A DNA stretch of 64,000 nt from Planctomycetales bacterium (GCA_026400835.1 JAPLOA010000095.1:62001-126000), one strand, 5' to 3'. Numbered from the stretch's first letter, positions 18,305 through 28,425 are shown. Numbers and translations are program-made. Notes: generated by a model not told the origin, from the sequence alone.

Positions 18305-19549
18305 ATGCCGAAAACGTATCAACACATCCAAACCCTTCTGGCCGCCGGTGCCCTGGCCTTTCTAAATCTCCACACCACATCCGCCGATGACTGGCCAGCG
18401 TGGCGAGGCCCAAACGGTAATGGAATCAGCACGGAATCTGAGGCACCATTGAAATGGAGTGCTTCGGAGAACATCGCATGGCGAACGGAGATCCCTGGAC
18501 GCGGTCGATCATCGCCGATTGTCACGGGTGATCGGGTCTTCGTGACCACGGGCGTCGAAGAAGATCAGTCACGACGAGTCATCTGCATCAGTCGCACTGA
18601 CGGAAAGATTCTCTGGTCTCAGTCTGTCCATTCGGGACCTGGCGGCAAAATGCATCAGGACAACACGATGGCCTCATCGACTCCGGCGACAGACGGTGAA
18701 CGAGTCTTTGCGGCCTTCGTGGATGATCAGGGCATGAAGGTTGTCGCTCTCGATATGGACGGCAAGATCTTGTGGACCGTAACACCGGGAACGTATTACT
18801 CCAATCATGGCTTCGCCGCATCGCCAGTTGTTTACGGCGAAGGAGTCATCGTCAACGGACATCAGGACGGAACTGCGTTTGTCGTGATGCTCGATCGCAA
18901 AACCGGCGATGAAATCTGGCGGTATACTCCGGACGTGAATCAGCGATCCTTTTCGACACCCGTGCTGACTCAGTACGAAGGTGCCGATCAGTTGATCCTG
19001 ACAGGCTCACAGCAGACGCTGGGACTGAATCCAGCGACCGGTGAAAAACTCTGGAGTGCTGCTGGTCCCACGGAGAAATTCGTCTGTACACCGTCCGTGG
19101 GGCACGGGATGGTGTTCAGCTTTGGAGGTTCACCCGACAAAAAATCTCTGGCCGTGAAACTCGGCGGATCAGGCGACGTCACGGAAACTCACGTCGTCTG
19201 GCGCAGTGAGCGAGGGATGCCGTATGTGCCATCGCCACTGCTTGTCGGTGACTATCTGCACATCATCAACGATCTCGGAGTTTACACGTGCATTGAGCCA
19301 GTGACGGGCAAAGTCCTGCACACAGCACGAGCACTGGGTTCGACCTACAGTTCTCCGATTGCCGTTGGCGACAGGATCTACATGTTCGAAGACACAGGCC
19401 GATGCACAATTTTCGAGAACGGCTCGTCCTTTAGCGTACTGGCAAAGAACTCACTCGACGAAGAGATGTATACGACGCCGGCAATCTCGAACGGCCAACT
19501 CTTTGTCCGAACGACGTCTGCACTGATCTGTATCTCCGAATCCAAATGA
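18305..19549 (+). CDS. Secreted PQQ-like (BamB/outer-membrane type) beta-propeller protein
   Basis: 414 residues. Signal peptide about 1-27, then DDWPAWRGPNGNGIS, the usual opening of planctomycete PQQ-binding-like propellers. Repeats follow in which a strand ends in G-[DE]-x-[IL]-W (GKILWSQS, GKILWTVT, GDEIWRYT, GEKLWSAAG). No dehydrogenase catalytic Asp/Glu set or disulfide ring is evident, so PQQ binding is doubtful; a structural propeller is more likely. It is separated from the cytochrome-WD40 gene by palindromic element family 2 and sits upstream of the PhnZ-like gene. Confidence 0.88.
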   Translation: MPKTYQHIQTLLAAGALAFLNLHTTSADDWPAWRGPNGNGISTESEAPLKWSASENIAWRTEIPGRGRSSPIVTGDRVFVTTGVEEDQSRRVICISRTDGKILWSQSVHSGPGGKMHQDNTMASSTPATDGERVFAAFVDDQGMKVVALDMDGKILWTVTPGTYYSNHGFAASPVVYGEGVIVNGHQDGTAFVVMLDRKTGDEIWRYTPDVNQRSFSTPVLTQYEGADQLILTGSQQTLGLNPATGEKLWSAAGPTEKFVCTPSVGHGMVFSFGGSPDKKSLAVKLGGSGDVTETHVVWRSERGMPYVPSPLLVGDYLHIINDLGVYTCIEPVTGKVLHTARALGSTYSSPIAVGDRIYMFEDTGRCTIFENGSSFSVLAKNSLDEEMYTTPAISNGQLFVRTTSALICISESK

Positions 19550-19656
19550 GTCATCATCCGGCTTGCGAACTCTTCACTGAAAGTTCATAACCTGCGTCAA
19601 TACTGCGAATCTGGATTTGCAGATGCCCAGAATGAATCTCTCCCACCAACGAGCTC

Positions 19657-20250
19657 ATGACCTTGAACAGCACAAACACAGCACAGGTCACCATTGATCA
19701 GATCTTTGAGGTCTTTCAGACGCTTGGCAATAGCCATTATGGTGAAAACGTCAGTGAACTTGAGCATGCGCTGCAGACGGCGGAATTTGCTCGGCAGTTT
19801 GATGAATCAGATGCTGTGATTCTGTCGTGCCTGCTGCATGACTATGGGCATATGCTGCATAATCTTGGCGAAGACATTGCTCAGAAGGGTGTCGATGCCA
19901 AACATGAAGAGATCGGTGCGGAGCTTTTGAAGGCGATGTTTCCCGACTTTATTCTCGAACCGATTCGACAACACGTGGCGGCCAAGCGTTATCTGTGCTG
20001 GAAGGTCCCGGCGTATGCAGATGGGCTGTCTGAGTCGTCTCGATTGAGCCTTCAGCTTCAGGGCGGCCCGATGAATGATGATGAGGGGAGGCAGTTTGAA
20101 GCGAATCCTCACTTCGAGGCCTGCATCAAAGTTCGCCGCTACGACGACATGAGCAAAGTGCCCAATATGCCGACAGCCGATCTGGAAAGTTATCGGCCGC
20201 TGATCGAGAAATTTCTTCTTCAACTCCAAACGGCCATGGCCCGCCTTTAG
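19657..20250 (+). CDS. phnZ: PhnZ-like HD-domain phosphonate oxygenase
   Basis: 197 residues, cytoplasmic. The HD-fold di-iron oxygenase PhnZ cleaves the C-P bond of (2-amino-1-hydroxyethyl)phosphonate to glycine and phosphate. Conserved features are visible in order: YGENVSELEHALQTA (E30, H37), CLLHDYGHML (H61-D62), AKHEEIGAELL (H83), RQHVAAKRYL (H106), LQLQGGPM and KVRRYDDMSK (D163). The H/HD/H/H/D metal ligands and the substrate-side QGGPM segment fit PhnZ rather than a generic HD phosphohydrolase. The usual partner hydroxylase PhnY is not in the window; other phosphonate genes lie 10 kb away. It is followed after 90 bases by a PhoD-like phosphatase gene. Confidence 0.8.
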   Translation: MTLNSTNTAQVTIDQIFEVFQTLGNSHYGENVSELEHALQTAEFARQFDESDAVILSCLLHDYGHMLHNLGEDIAQKGVDAKHEEIGAELLKAMFPDFILEPIRQHVAAKRYLCWKVPAYADGLSESSRLSLQLQGGPMNDDEGRQFEANPHFEACIKVRRYDDMSKVPNMPTADLESYRPLIEKFLLQLQTAMARL

Positions 20251-20340
20251 CGGCCAGCCACATGCGTTGCTGTGTTTCGCCTCCGCCTGCGGCTCGCCGT
20301 TGAACAAAGTTTTCTTACTCACCACAGGAATCGTATCTCC

Positions 20341-21912
20341 ATGTCGACTCAACGTCATCTGCACGATCTGGCACTATCACGAAGAAACATGCTGCTCTCC
20401 GGAGCCTCGCTGGCCATGTTGCCATGGCTGGGACGCTTCGCACAGGGAGTTGTCATTCGTCGACCAGTGTTCGCTCAAGATCCGTTTCAACTGGGAGTTG
20501 CCTCCGGAGATCCCACCGGCGATGGAGTTGTACTCTGGACTCGACTGGCAATTGATCCGCTCAACGGGGGTGGAATGAAGCCCGAAAGCTACGAAGTGAA
20601 ATGGGAAGTCGCAGCCGACGAAGGATTTCAGCAGATCGTCCAGTCGGGCACTGAACTGGCCACTCCGCAATTGGGGCACTCGATTCACGTCGAACTGAGC
20701 AGACTCAAACCGGACACATGGTACTGGTATCGCTTTCATGCGGGCGATGCCGTCAGTCGGATCGGCAAGACACGAACAATGCCGGCCATGAATATTATGC
20801 CGGAGAAGCTGAAGTTCGCGTTTGCGTCGTGCCAGCATTATGAAAGCGGCTACTTCACGGCCTACGATCACATGGCCAAAGAGAATCTGGATCTTGTGCT
20901 GCATCTGGGCGACTACATCTACGAATACGCCGGGATGGATAACCGAGTCCGCAAACATCACGGGCCTGAAATCACGACGCTGGAACATTATCGAAACCGG
21001 TATGCTCAATACCGAATGGATCCGTCGCTTCAGACCATGCATGCTCTGTGTCCGTGGGCCGTTGTTTGGGACGATCATGAATTCGACAACAACTGCGCCG
21101 GAGCGATCTCGGAAGAGTCGCATGTGTCGCCAGCCGAGTTTCTGCTGCGGCGAGCAAACTCGTATCAGGCTTACTACGAGAACATGCCGCTGCGTCGCAC
21201 GTGTCTGCCTCAGGGACCGGACATGACACTGTATCGGACGATTGATTTTGGCCGACTGGCCCGATTTGAGATGCTGGATACTCGTCAGTATCGCACCGAT
21301 CAGCCAAATGGCGACAAGCTCAAGCCGCTGGAAGGAGGCGTGTTTGATCCGCTGGGAACCATGCTGGGCGACAAACAGGAGCGCTGGCTGATGAGCGATC
21401 TGCTGCAGTCACAGGCGAAGTGGAACGTGCTTGGACAACAGGTCATGATGGCTCGCGTTGATCGTGCTGCCGGGGCGGAAGCCAAATTTAGCATGGATCA
21501 GTGGGCCGGTTATGATATCTCTCGCAAGAAACTCCTGGACTTCATGGCGACTCGCCAGATTTCCAATCCTGTCGTGCTGACGGGCGATATTCACTCTAAT
21601 TGGGTGAATGATCTCAAAGTCGATTTTGACAACGCGACAGATCCGATTGTAGCGTCGGAATTTGTCTGCACGTCGATCTCGTCCGGCGGCAACGGTCTGC
21701 AGTTCGTCAAAGGCCATGCAGAATTGATGGCGGAGAATCCATTCGTCAAGTTCCAGAATTCTGAACGCGGCTATGTCAGTTGCACAGTCACTCCGAAAGA
21801 ATGGCGCAGTGATTATCAGGTGGTTGAGTTTGTCGACAAGCCAAACGCACCACTGATTAATCGCGGCACATGGGTCGTTGAGAATGGCAAGGCCGGGGCT
21901 GTGAAAGCGTAG
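20341..21912 (+). CDS. phoD: PhoD-like alkaline phosphatase/phosphodiesterase, Tat-exported
   Basis: 523 residues. A Tat signal (SRRNMLLSGASLAML, RR at 14-15) precedes the PhoD N-domain (QLGVASGDPTGDGVVLWTRLA). The catalytic domain has KFAFASCQHYESGYF, LVLHLGDYIYEY, AVVWDDHEFDNN, FEMLDTRQYRTDQ and VVLTGDIHSNWVNDL, the conserved metal-binding stations of PhoD (Ca/Fe centre). Role: periplasmic phosphate release from phosphodiesters and monoesters. The ATG at 20341 was chosen because the Tat region starts there. The gene ends convergently with the minus-strand FG-GAP gene, 105 bases away. Confidence 0.92.
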   Translation: MSTQRHLHDLALSRRNMLLSGASLAMLPWLGRFAQGVVIRRPVFAQDPFQLGVASGDPTGDGVVLWTRLAIDPLNGGGMKPESYEVKWEVAADEGFQQIVQSGTELATPQLGHSIHVELSRLKPDTWYWYRFHAGDAVSRIGKTRTMPAMNIMPEKLKFAFASCQHYESGYFTAYDHMAKENLDLVLHLGDYIYEYAGMDNRVRKHHGPEITTLEHYRNRYAQYRMDPSLQTMHALCPWAVVWDDHEFDNNCAGAISEESHVSPAEFLLRRANSYQAYYENMPLRRTCLPQGPDMTLYRTIDFGRLARFEMLDTRQYRTDQPNGDKLKPLEGGVFDPLGTMLGDKQERWLMSDLLQSQAKWNVLGQQVMMARVDRAAGAEAKFSMDQWAGYDISRKKLLDFMATRQISNPVVLTGDIHSNWVNDLKVDFDNATDPIVASEFVCTSISSGGNGLQFVKGHAELMAENPFVKFQNSERGYVSCTVTPKEWRSDYQVVEFVDKPNAPLINRGTWVVENGKAGAVKA

Positions 21913-22017
21913 TGCATGTCAACGCTTCAATGCTCCACGCGTCTTGTAGAAAAGATCGAAGGACCATTGATCACGAAAAACGTGGGTTAAGCTTTCGATG
22001 CCGAAATGGACAGTTCT

Positions 22018-23643
22018 CTATTTCTGTCCCAGGTTTTCAAACAGATGCAGGAGCGATGGGGGATCTGCCGGTTCCGCGTAGAAGCAGCCGGCAGTGATAT
22101 CAATGTCCCCATCTGCATCAGTATCGCTCAGGGAAATTGTTGAATAGATCGGCGGCCCTTTCTGTATCACATGGCGTTCAAAAAGACCGTTGGTCTTCTG
22201 CTCCAGCCAAATCAATGCCTGTAAACTCTCAGGTGCCGCGCCCTGAATTGACTTCAACGGTAACAGTGCTGCAGCCACGATGTCCTGATCACCATCTCTG
22301 TCCAGGTCGGCACTTAAAGCTCGTAACACACCGGGTATTGCAGCAATATGCTGTGGCTCAAACTTGAGCCGCCCCATATTGCGCAGCAGCCAGATCCCGT
22401 GATAAGGTTTTATCAGGTGCGAATCGAACGTGTCGCCGACAGTGTACAAAACATCGGTATCACCATCGCCATCGAAGTCGCAAAGAGTAATGCCACTTGA
22501 ACCATAGGATGGATCAGGAGCGGCATAAATCGACACCTTTTCAAAACCAGTTTCTCGATTCATGAAAGCCTCAATGACCTCATGCTCCTGGCTGATCACT
22601 GCCACGAAATCCACTCTTCCATCGCCGTCAAGATCCGTGACTGGCAGATGAATAGTGCCCGGCCTGTTATCAATTTTCAGACTGCGAAATGAGCGTTCAC
22701 TCGCTGCATTTACGTCGTTGAATATGACATGAATTCCACCCGTCTCATGCCAGCCGAATTCCGCGACAGCCAGATCCGGATCGCCGTCATTGTCTAAATC
22801 TGCGGACTGCACGTCTGCAACTCGCCCAATTCCGTCCAGAATCACCCGAGGAGTTGATTCCGTCGTCTGGTTCTCAGCATCCGACAGCCAGAGCACCTGC
22901 CCTTTATTGTGATCTTCAGGCAGAAATGTCCCAAGGTCTGCGACGATAAGATCCATGCTGCCGTCCTGATCAAGATCGGCACTGCACGTTCCGGCAGGAT
23001 TCGTTCCGATGCGAAAAGACCTCGCATGCCCCGGATCATTGACATCACAATCGAAGACACACCCAAGACGCATGTCGCTCACCCAAACTCGCGATGGAGT
23101 CGCTGCACTGTCACTCCGCCGCAATACGGATACTGCCGGAAGGTCGGTTAACTCTACAGGGATATTGATGAAACGGCGTTCGAACTTCAGCGGAGACGTT
23201 CTCGCTTCGGTCTGTTCCGGGGACGCAAGTCGCTCAGGGGCTCGCTGCCGATACCACCCAACCACTGACGCCTGAGGTGGTGGCGTTAGATCTTTGCGGC
23301 CGGAATCATAATAGAAATCAAATCCGCGTTTGACCTCCTGATACCAGGCGTCCTTCGGGAAACTATCGGGAAGCGGCACAGCATGGCAAGCACCACAAAA
23401 GATCTTCACCTGCTGTTCTACCGCAAACTGATTTGTCGCACTGTCTTCAAAAGAATCCGAAACGGTCATCTGACCTGCGTTCTCAGGCGAGCCGACATCT
23501 CTCGTGTCCTGTGTGCAACCAGAAACAACAGAAACGATCCCGGTAACCAGCAGTAAAAGCCACCGACGGGTTGCGAATCCTGGAAGAGACCGAGATGAAG
23601 TCCTCATTTCAACGAGGCAGCAAGCTTTACTGGATACGGTCAT
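22018..23643 (-). CDS. Lipoprotein with heme-motif domain and FG-GAP (VCBS) propeller
   Basis: 541 residues, or 529 from the ATG at 23607, which starts closer to the signal. A lipobox (VSVVSGC) predicts membrane anchoring. A cytochrome-like motif FCGACHAVP (CxxCH) follows, with PKDAWYQEV and a WYRQRAP helix. Six FG-GAP/VCBS blades come next, each with a DxDxDGxxD calcium loop (DLDQDGSMDL, DLDNDGDPDL, DLDGDGRVDF, DFDGDGDTDV, DLDRDGDQDI, DTDADGDIDI). Probable role: an extracytoplasmic redox or binding protein. It is the last gene of a minus-strand set (TPR, UnbV protein, this gene), 45 bases after its neighbour. Confidence 0.85.
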   Translation of the reverse strand: MTVSSKACCLVEMRTSSRSLPGFATRRWLLLLVTGIVSVVSGCTQDTRDVGSPENAGQMTVSDSFEDSATNQFAVEQQVKIFCGACHAVPLPDSFPKDAWYQEVKRGFDFYYDSGRKDLTPPPQASVVGWYRQRAPERLASPEQTEARTSPLKFERRFINIPVELTDLPAVSVLRRSDSAATPSRVWVSDMRLGCVFDCDVNDPGHARSFRIGTNPAGTCSADLDQDGSMDLIVADLGTFLPEDHNKGQVLWLSDAENQTTESTPRVILDGIGRVADVQSADLDNDGDPDLAVAEFGWHETGGIHVIFNDVNAASERSFRSLKIDNRPGTIHLPVTDLDGDGRVDFVAVISQEHEVIEAFMNRETGFEKVSIYAAPDPSYGSSGITLCDFDGDGDTDVLYTVGDTFDSHLIKPYHGIWLLRNMGRLKFEPQHIAAIPGVLRALSADLDRDGDQDIVAAALLPLKSIQGAAPESLQALIWLEQKTNGLFERHVIQKGPPIYSTISLSDTDADGDIDITAGCFYAEPADPPSLLHLFENLGQK

Positions 23644-23688
23644 GTCTGAACAATTTCCCGATTGTCTGCTATGATCATTGAGTCGATT

Positions 23689-25512
23689 TCAGTGACCTGC
23701 CGCAACAGGAACTTCATTGCGGGTTAACGACTCAACAATCTGCAATTGTTGATTCACAGAAACGTTCCGGAGATATTGCACCGTTCCAGAGGGCCAGTGA
23801 ATGGTGATTTGCGCAATCTGATCATACTGACCAAGGCCAACATGGACGCGACGATCAGAAGTCGATGCATAGCTTGTTCCGCCTTTTACAAGTCGCAGTA
23901 TCTTTTTCCCATCATCGAACTCAAACTCGATCCACGCACCTTCAGCCCAACGTGAGCTCTTCACTCCGATAAGTTGCATCACAAGCCAGTTCCCAAAACG
24001 AACAGAATCGTTTCGCAGGACCGCCAGCGGTTGATTGATGTTGGATACAAAGATGTCAAGATCGCCATCGTTGCCCAGATCTCCCTCGGCAACCCCCCGA
24101 CCCAAATACTGGCCTTTAAAGTACGCTCCCGATCCGTTGGTAACATCTTGAAATCGCTTCTGATTGTCATTCATCAGCAGCAGCGGTCGTTGATTGAGAG
24201 GAGAATTGATCGGGTGGCGAATGACGTGGCCATTTGCCACAAAAAGGTCTTCATCACCATCCAGATCAAGGTCACCAAACCTCGTGCCCCATCCAACGCT
24301 TAAACCGCACGCAGCGGAAATCCCGGTGCTTCGGCTGACATGCTGGAAAATCTGCCCGTCAAAGCTGCGATAAAGCGCGAAAGTTTCGTTTTCATAGTTC
24401 GTAACCCAGACATCCGGAAGACAATCACCATTATAGTCGCCGATATCGACACCCATGCTCCCATCTTCACGGCCCGTATCACTAAATCCAGTCGCACTCG
24501 ATGCACCGCATTCCCTGAAACTCTGATGCGATTCGTTCATCAGCAGGAAATTCATCGTAGTATCATTAGTGACATAAACATCGACATCGCCATCAAGGTC
24601 TATGTCGGCGGCAACGACACCCAGACCTTTCCCTGGTGGATACTCGCCAAGCCGACCAGACTCTTCAATAAAGCCACCGGCGCCATCACTCAGATAAAGA
24701 GTATCGGGCAAACCGGTGAAACTCCTTGGGGGGCACACCTCTCGAACTGAGTCGCCGTGCGTAAAACAGAGAGGATCATTGTCAGTGCGCCAGTTCACAT
24801 AATGAGCAACGTATATATCATTCGCCCCATCTCCGTTGAAATCTGCCCAGGCCGCGCTGCTGCTCCAGAGGTGATCCGTCAAGCCAGCGGAAGTAGTCGC
24901 TTCAAAAAACGTGCCGTCACCATTATTGTGAAATAGCTGCAGCCCCCCGTAACCAGTGACCAGCACGTCATCAAAACCATCGTTATTAAAATCGCTTACG
25001 ATCGCGCCATGAGAATAATGATCAGCGTGCGCTATGCCTGCCGCAGCCGAACATTCGGCAAACATTTGAATCGCGTTCAGAGTCCCGTTCTCTGCTGGCA
25101 AAGAACGAAAGAGCCTCGATTCTAGACCGAACGGCGTTTTCGATGAATCAAAGTCACCACCGCCTGGTGCAAAGACGTCGATGTGCCCGTCACCGTTGAA
25201 GTCCAGAATCCCCAGTCCGCCTCCAAGCGACTCGACGATCGTGTAGAATTCTCTCTCAGCACCATCACGGTAAACATGATTGATACCCAGCTGACCAGCA
25301 CATTCCTCAAAACGAAATGGAGATTCGAAAGCAGCCGCCTTTGGTGACTCGACAGTAGCCGCCGCCCCCCCTGAGTCCGACTTAGGTACCGCTGGTTCAG
25401 GTTGATTACTGCATCCGGTCAGCCACAGGATGAGGCCGCAAATGGCAGGAAAATAGTTGAATGATTTGACAGCAATGTCAGACACCTTCCGAAAAAGAAA
25501 ACGCAGTTGCAT
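23689..25512 (-). CDS. CRTAC1-type FG-GAP and ASPIC/UnbV protein, lipoprotein signal
   Basis: 607 residues from ATG 25512. The signal ends at LILWLTGC (lipid cysteine near residue 34), with a linker rich in Ser/Ala/Gly. FG-GAP blades with calcium loops follow (ILDFNGDGHIDVF, DFNNDGFDDVLV, DFNGDGANDIYV, DIDLDGDVDVYV, DYNGDCLPDVWV, DLDLDGDEDLFV, DLGNDGDLDIFV). The C-terminal ASPIC/UnbV domain ends in RRVHVGLGQYDQIAQITIHWPSGTVQYL. This architecture is common in Planctomycetota and Bacteroidota; the function is unknown, with calcium-dependent binding at the surface likely. A longer frame upstream would overlap the TPR gene and has no signal at its start, so it was rejected. Confidence 0.9.
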   Translation of the reverse strand: MQLRFLFRKVSDIAVKSFNYFPAICGLILWLTGCSNQPEPAVPKSDSGGAAATVESPKAAAFESPFRFEECAGQLGINHVYRDGAEREFYTIVESLGGGLGILDFNGDGHIDVFAPGGGDFDSSKTPFGLESRLFRSLPAENGTLNAIQMFAECSAAAGIAHADHYSHGAIVSDFNNDGFDDVLVTGYGGLQLFHNNGDGTFFEATTSAGLTDHLWSSSAAWADFNGDGANDIYVAHYVNWRTDNDPLCFTHGDSVREVCPPRSFTGLPDTLYLSDGAGGFIEESGRLGEYPPGKGLGVVAADIDLDGDVDVYVTNDTTMNFLLMNESHQSFRECGASSATGFSDTGREDGSMGVDIGDYNGDCLPDVWVTNYENETFALYRSFDGQIFQHVSRSTGISAACGLSVGWGTRFGDLDLDGDEDLFVANGHVIRHPINSPLNQRPLLLMNDNQKRFQDVTNGSGAYFKGQYLGRGVAEGDLGNDGDLDIFVSNINQPLAVLRNDSVRFGNWLVMQLIGVKSSRWAEGAWIEFEFDDGKKILRLVKGGTSYASTSDRRVHVGLGQYDQIAQITIHWPSGTVQYLRNVSVNQQLQIVESLTRNEVPVAAGH

Positions 25513-25675
25513 AATTTGCCATCCTGTTCCGGATCGGCCTGGAATAATGTATTGGTTATCGTGCGCCAGGCAATCAGCGAAAACATTCCTTTGACTTCCC
25601 AAACGTGGCTGTCGGACCATCAGACTGCGCTTTTGCCAGCGAGACTTGACGTCGTTACTGACCGGCAGTTGAGCT

Positions 25676-26875
25676 TCACGGATTTGTGATTTCATGGCCA
25701 GAATTCCGCATGCAGGCCGCTGCTGCTGTTCGCCAGAGTTTTGCCATCTGTGGCAATCCCAATTGATCACACACCTCCGCCATTCTCTCTCGGACCTGCC
25801 AATTAGACGGCTGGTCCATCGCTATCTGGCTTAGGGAAGTCAGCTCCAGTTTCAATGCTTTAAGCTTTTCGGATTGCTGCAGGTGCTCATTGTACTTTGC
25901 ATTATCTTTCAGCAGGCGATATGACATCGCCAAAAGGTATTCACACTCATCATCGGACGGATCGTCCGAACGTACTTTCTGCAGGACAGCAATTGCCTCA
26001 GCGGGTTTCTGCTTCTCCATCAGAATGCGTCCCTGCAATCGCCGACCCGCTGCCGGGACCGTTCCCAGCCCTTTCGCCTGCGACAACAGGGCTTCAGCCT
26101 GACCCGGATCGCCCAAATTCCACCAGCACTCAGCCTTAGTCGCCAGCACAATTGCGGAATCCGGACAGCGGTCCAATTCCCGCATAGCGTTCTGAAACTC
26201 TTTCCGCGCGATGTAGACCGACGCGAGAGACACGAAAACCTGCATCTGATCACTCGGTAAGACAGCGAGATCGGCAGCCTGCTGAAAAGCCTTCAGAGCC
26301 AGATCGTATTCTCTGAAGTCGTTGTAGATCACTCCGCGCATGCGATGCGGTCGAAAATCCCGGGGTTCAATTCGCGAAACCTCATTGAGATGGAACAACG
26401 CTCGATCCATTCTTCCCAGGTCGTAGTAGACAGTCGCCAGCCATCGCTGTGCAGAAATGTTATCAGGCGCGTCGACAAGAGCCTGTTGGAGACAATTTTC
26501 CGCCTCCGGCAACTGACCGACGCGATAAAGTGCTTCGCCAGCGAGAATCAACACTGGCAGCCTGATCGGGCCGGTTGGGGTGACCTTTGCAAATTGCTTC
26601 AATGCAAGATCCGGGCGGTCACGAAACAGCGATCGAGCCCCGCGAAGCATGGTAAGTTCTGGTTCTCTCAGCGGATCACTCTTGAGTTGATTGATTGTGT
26701 CCTCGACAAGCCGAACGTCTCGCTCGTCAACAGCCTTTATCGTATCTGCAAAAGAATTGGCACTGGGCAAATCAGTGGAATGCCCAAACAGCATCCATAA
26801 GAACGCGACCGCTGTGGTCGCACTTGCGAGCAACACTGCTGTGCTTTTTGTTGCAAAGTTGGCTACGCGCTGCAT
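25676..26875 (-). CDS. Membrane-anchored TPR protein
   Basis: 399 residues from ATG 26875; a GTG at 26935 would add 20 residues. An N-terminal signal anchor (STAVLLASATTAVAFLWMLFG) is followed by about eight tetratricopeptide repeats across 60-370, for example LPEAENCLQQALVDAPDNIS, MDRALFHLNEVSRIEPRDF and YDLALKAFQQAADLAVLPS. TPR arrays bind partner proteins; gene order points to the UnbV and heme-FG-GAP lipoproteins. The C-terminus resembles that of the TPR protein at 28.9-30.2 kb on the divergent arm, so the two may be paralogues. No clear ribosome site precedes either start. Confidence 0.85.
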   Translation of the reverse strand: MQRVANFATKSTAVLLASATTAVAFLWMLFGHSTDLPSANSFADTIKAVDERDVRLVEDTINQLKSDPLREPELTMLRGARSLFRDRPDLALKQFAKVTPTGPIRLPVLILAGEALYRVGQLPEAENCLQQALVDAPDNISAQRWLATVYYDLGRMDRALFHLNEVSRIEPRDFRPHRMRGVIYNDFREYDLALKAFQQAADLAVLPSDQMQVFVSLASVYIARKEFQNAMRELDRCPDSAIVLATKAECWWNLGDPGQAEALLSQAKGLGTVPAAGRRLQGRILMEKQKPAEAIAVLQKVRSDDPSDDECEYLLAMSYRLLKDNAKYNEHLQQSEKLKALKLELTSLSQIAMDQPSNWQVRERMAEVCDQLGLPQMAKLWRTAAAACMRNSGHEITNP

Positions 26876-26935
26876 AGCGGGCAAAAACCTTACTGAATTT
26901 TTCACCCGGAAAAAACTGCTCAACCTGCATGTCAC

Positions 26936-27350
26936 TGCACTCTGCAGGACACTAGAGGACCAAAGCGATACGCCTGCACAGAATCAGAATTCTCCAGAAT
27001 TCAGAATCCCCCCATACTAATCCCGCCAGAGCTCAACTTGGCACCTGAAAAACCCATCAACTTCCCCGCGTTTTCGTCAAAGCTGCCCCCCGACGCAATT
27101 GCTCTGTGGGTCTTTGACTGTTTTCTTCCGCAGAATTTCCGCTGTTCGCCTAAAGAAAAGTAGTTGTTGACTAGAACAGAATGAATTGCAAAAATCCCAA
27201 AAAAAAGAAAAAATCAGCCACTGTCGTATTTAATGTGAATTGACCGATAGGGAAGCCAGTGGTAATCTGTCCCCCAAGGCTCATCACAGTTTTTGAATTT
27301 GGTAATTCGACTCTCGGTCTTGTTTCTTTTCGTTTTTTTTAAAGGTCAAG
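26936..27350. other. Divergent intergenic region between the two arms of the 22-30 kb cluster
   Basis: No gene is seen. The region is locally A/T-rich (poly-A tracts near 27190-27215) and holds TTGACT about 27167-27172 followed 17 bases on by AAAAAT, a possible promoter for the DUF1559 arm. It probably carries promoters for both directions. Confidence 0.5.
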
Positions 27351-27359
27351 GTGGCTGGC

Positions 27360-28334
27360 ATGAAGAAGTACTTACGACTTCCCAGGGGCTTCACTCTCAT
27401 AGAATTGCTGGTGGTCATTGCGATCATCGCAATCCTCATTGCGTTGTTGCTGCCGGCTGTGCAGCAGGCTCGTGAAGCAGCTCGTCGTACCCAGTGCAAG
27501 AACAATCTCAAACAATACGGATTGGCTCTTCACAATTACCATGATACCTACCTCAGGTTCCCACCGGGCGGACAAGATTGGGGCGCTCCGAATGTGGGTT
27601 GGCAGGTTCGTATTTTGCCTTTTACAGAGCAGACTGCGCTCTACGGCGCCATTAACTTCAGCGATAATGCCGCGTACAACAGGCTCCTTGTCGCGACAGA
27701 TCCTAATTCCCAGCTCCGAAAGAGGAACGTGCCTTATGCGACTTGTCCTTCGGATGCGTCGGGGGTTGTAAACGCAGACTGGGCTCAATCCAGCTATTCC
27801 GGATCGTTAGGCTCACAAAGGACGCCTTCGGCCAATGGTGCATGCAATCTTTTCATGACTCCGAATGTTCACTATCCAGATCCAGGTGGTCAGGCTGATC
27901 ATGGCAATTCCACAAACCCTCGGGCAGTCTCCGGAATGTTTGGTCGCCTGTTGGCTGACAGTCCTGGGATCGAAGATATGACAGACGGGACGTCAAACAC
28001 GATTATGGTGGGTGAGATTCTGCCAGCATGCAACGACCACCGGAGCGGCTGGTGGGACTACAATGGCATGGGTAACGCGCACGCATCGACGTCGGTACCA
28101 ATCAACACGATGACGACTTGCGAGGCTCCGTACAAACGGCCAACGGCAGAGTATCCCGGCTGCGAGGCCATGAGCAACTGGAATCTCTCATGGGGGTTCC
28201 GCTCTGGTCATGTTGGGGGCGCTCAATTCCTGATGGGTGACGGTGCCGTACGTTTTATCAGCCAGAATATTGACTACCGAACGTACCAGAATTTGGGAGT
28301 TCGCAACGACGGAAGGGTCATCGGCGAATTCTGA
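27360..28334 (+). CDS. DUF1559 protein with prepilin-type N-terminus (second copy)
   Basis: 324 residues from ATG 27360, preceded by AAGGTGG (27348-27354); a GTG at 27351 is an alternative. The leader ends in [14 protein letters not shown], then [19 protein letters not shown] and the closing [16 protein letters not shown] motif. It is close in sequence to the 4.5 kb copy across the first 60 residues and diverges afterwards, as usual in this expanded family. Expected to be processed by prepilin peptidase and displayed outside the cytoplasmic membrane. It leads the plus-strand arm and is followed by a hairpin and a small lipoprotein gene. Confidence 0.93.
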   Translation: MKKYLRLPRGFTLIELLVVIAIIAILIALLLPAVQQAREAARRTQCKNNLKQYGLALHNYHDTYLRFPPGGQDWGAPNVGWQVRILPFTEQTALYGAINFSDNAAYNRLLVATDPNSQLRKRNVPYATCPSDASGVVNADWAQSSYSGSLGSQRTPSANGACNLFMTPNVHYPDPGGQADHGNSTNPRAVSGMFGRLLADSPGIEDMTDGTSNTIMVGEILPACNDHRSGWWDYNGMGNAHASTSVPINTMTTCEAPYKRPTAEYPGCEAMSNWNLSWGFRSGHVGGAQFLMGDGAVRFISQNIDYRTYQNLGVRNDGRVIGEF

Positions 28335-28364
28335 AATGCTTTTTTTGTGAGTTTCATCAACAGC

Positions 28365-28390
28365 CAGGGGCGCGATCTGCCGCGCCCCTG
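28365..28390 (+). terminator. Terminator-like hairpin between DUF1559 gene and lipoprotein gene
   Basis: CAGGGGCGCG (28365-28374) pairs perfectly with CGCGCCCCTG (28381-28390) around an ATCTGC loop. A T-rich stretch including TTTCTTTTTTG follows about 15 bases later. It occupies the same position as the hairpin at 5548-5580 in the other module, which suggests a conserved expression step-down. Confidence 0.65.
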
Positions 28391-28425
28391 CTGTGTTTCA
28401 TTTCTTTTTTGTTTCGAGGTAACGT

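Noticed and set aside
20377-21123. Minus-strand frame (248 residues) opposite phoD
   Set aside because: Antisense shadow of the PhoD gene; no recognisable domain.
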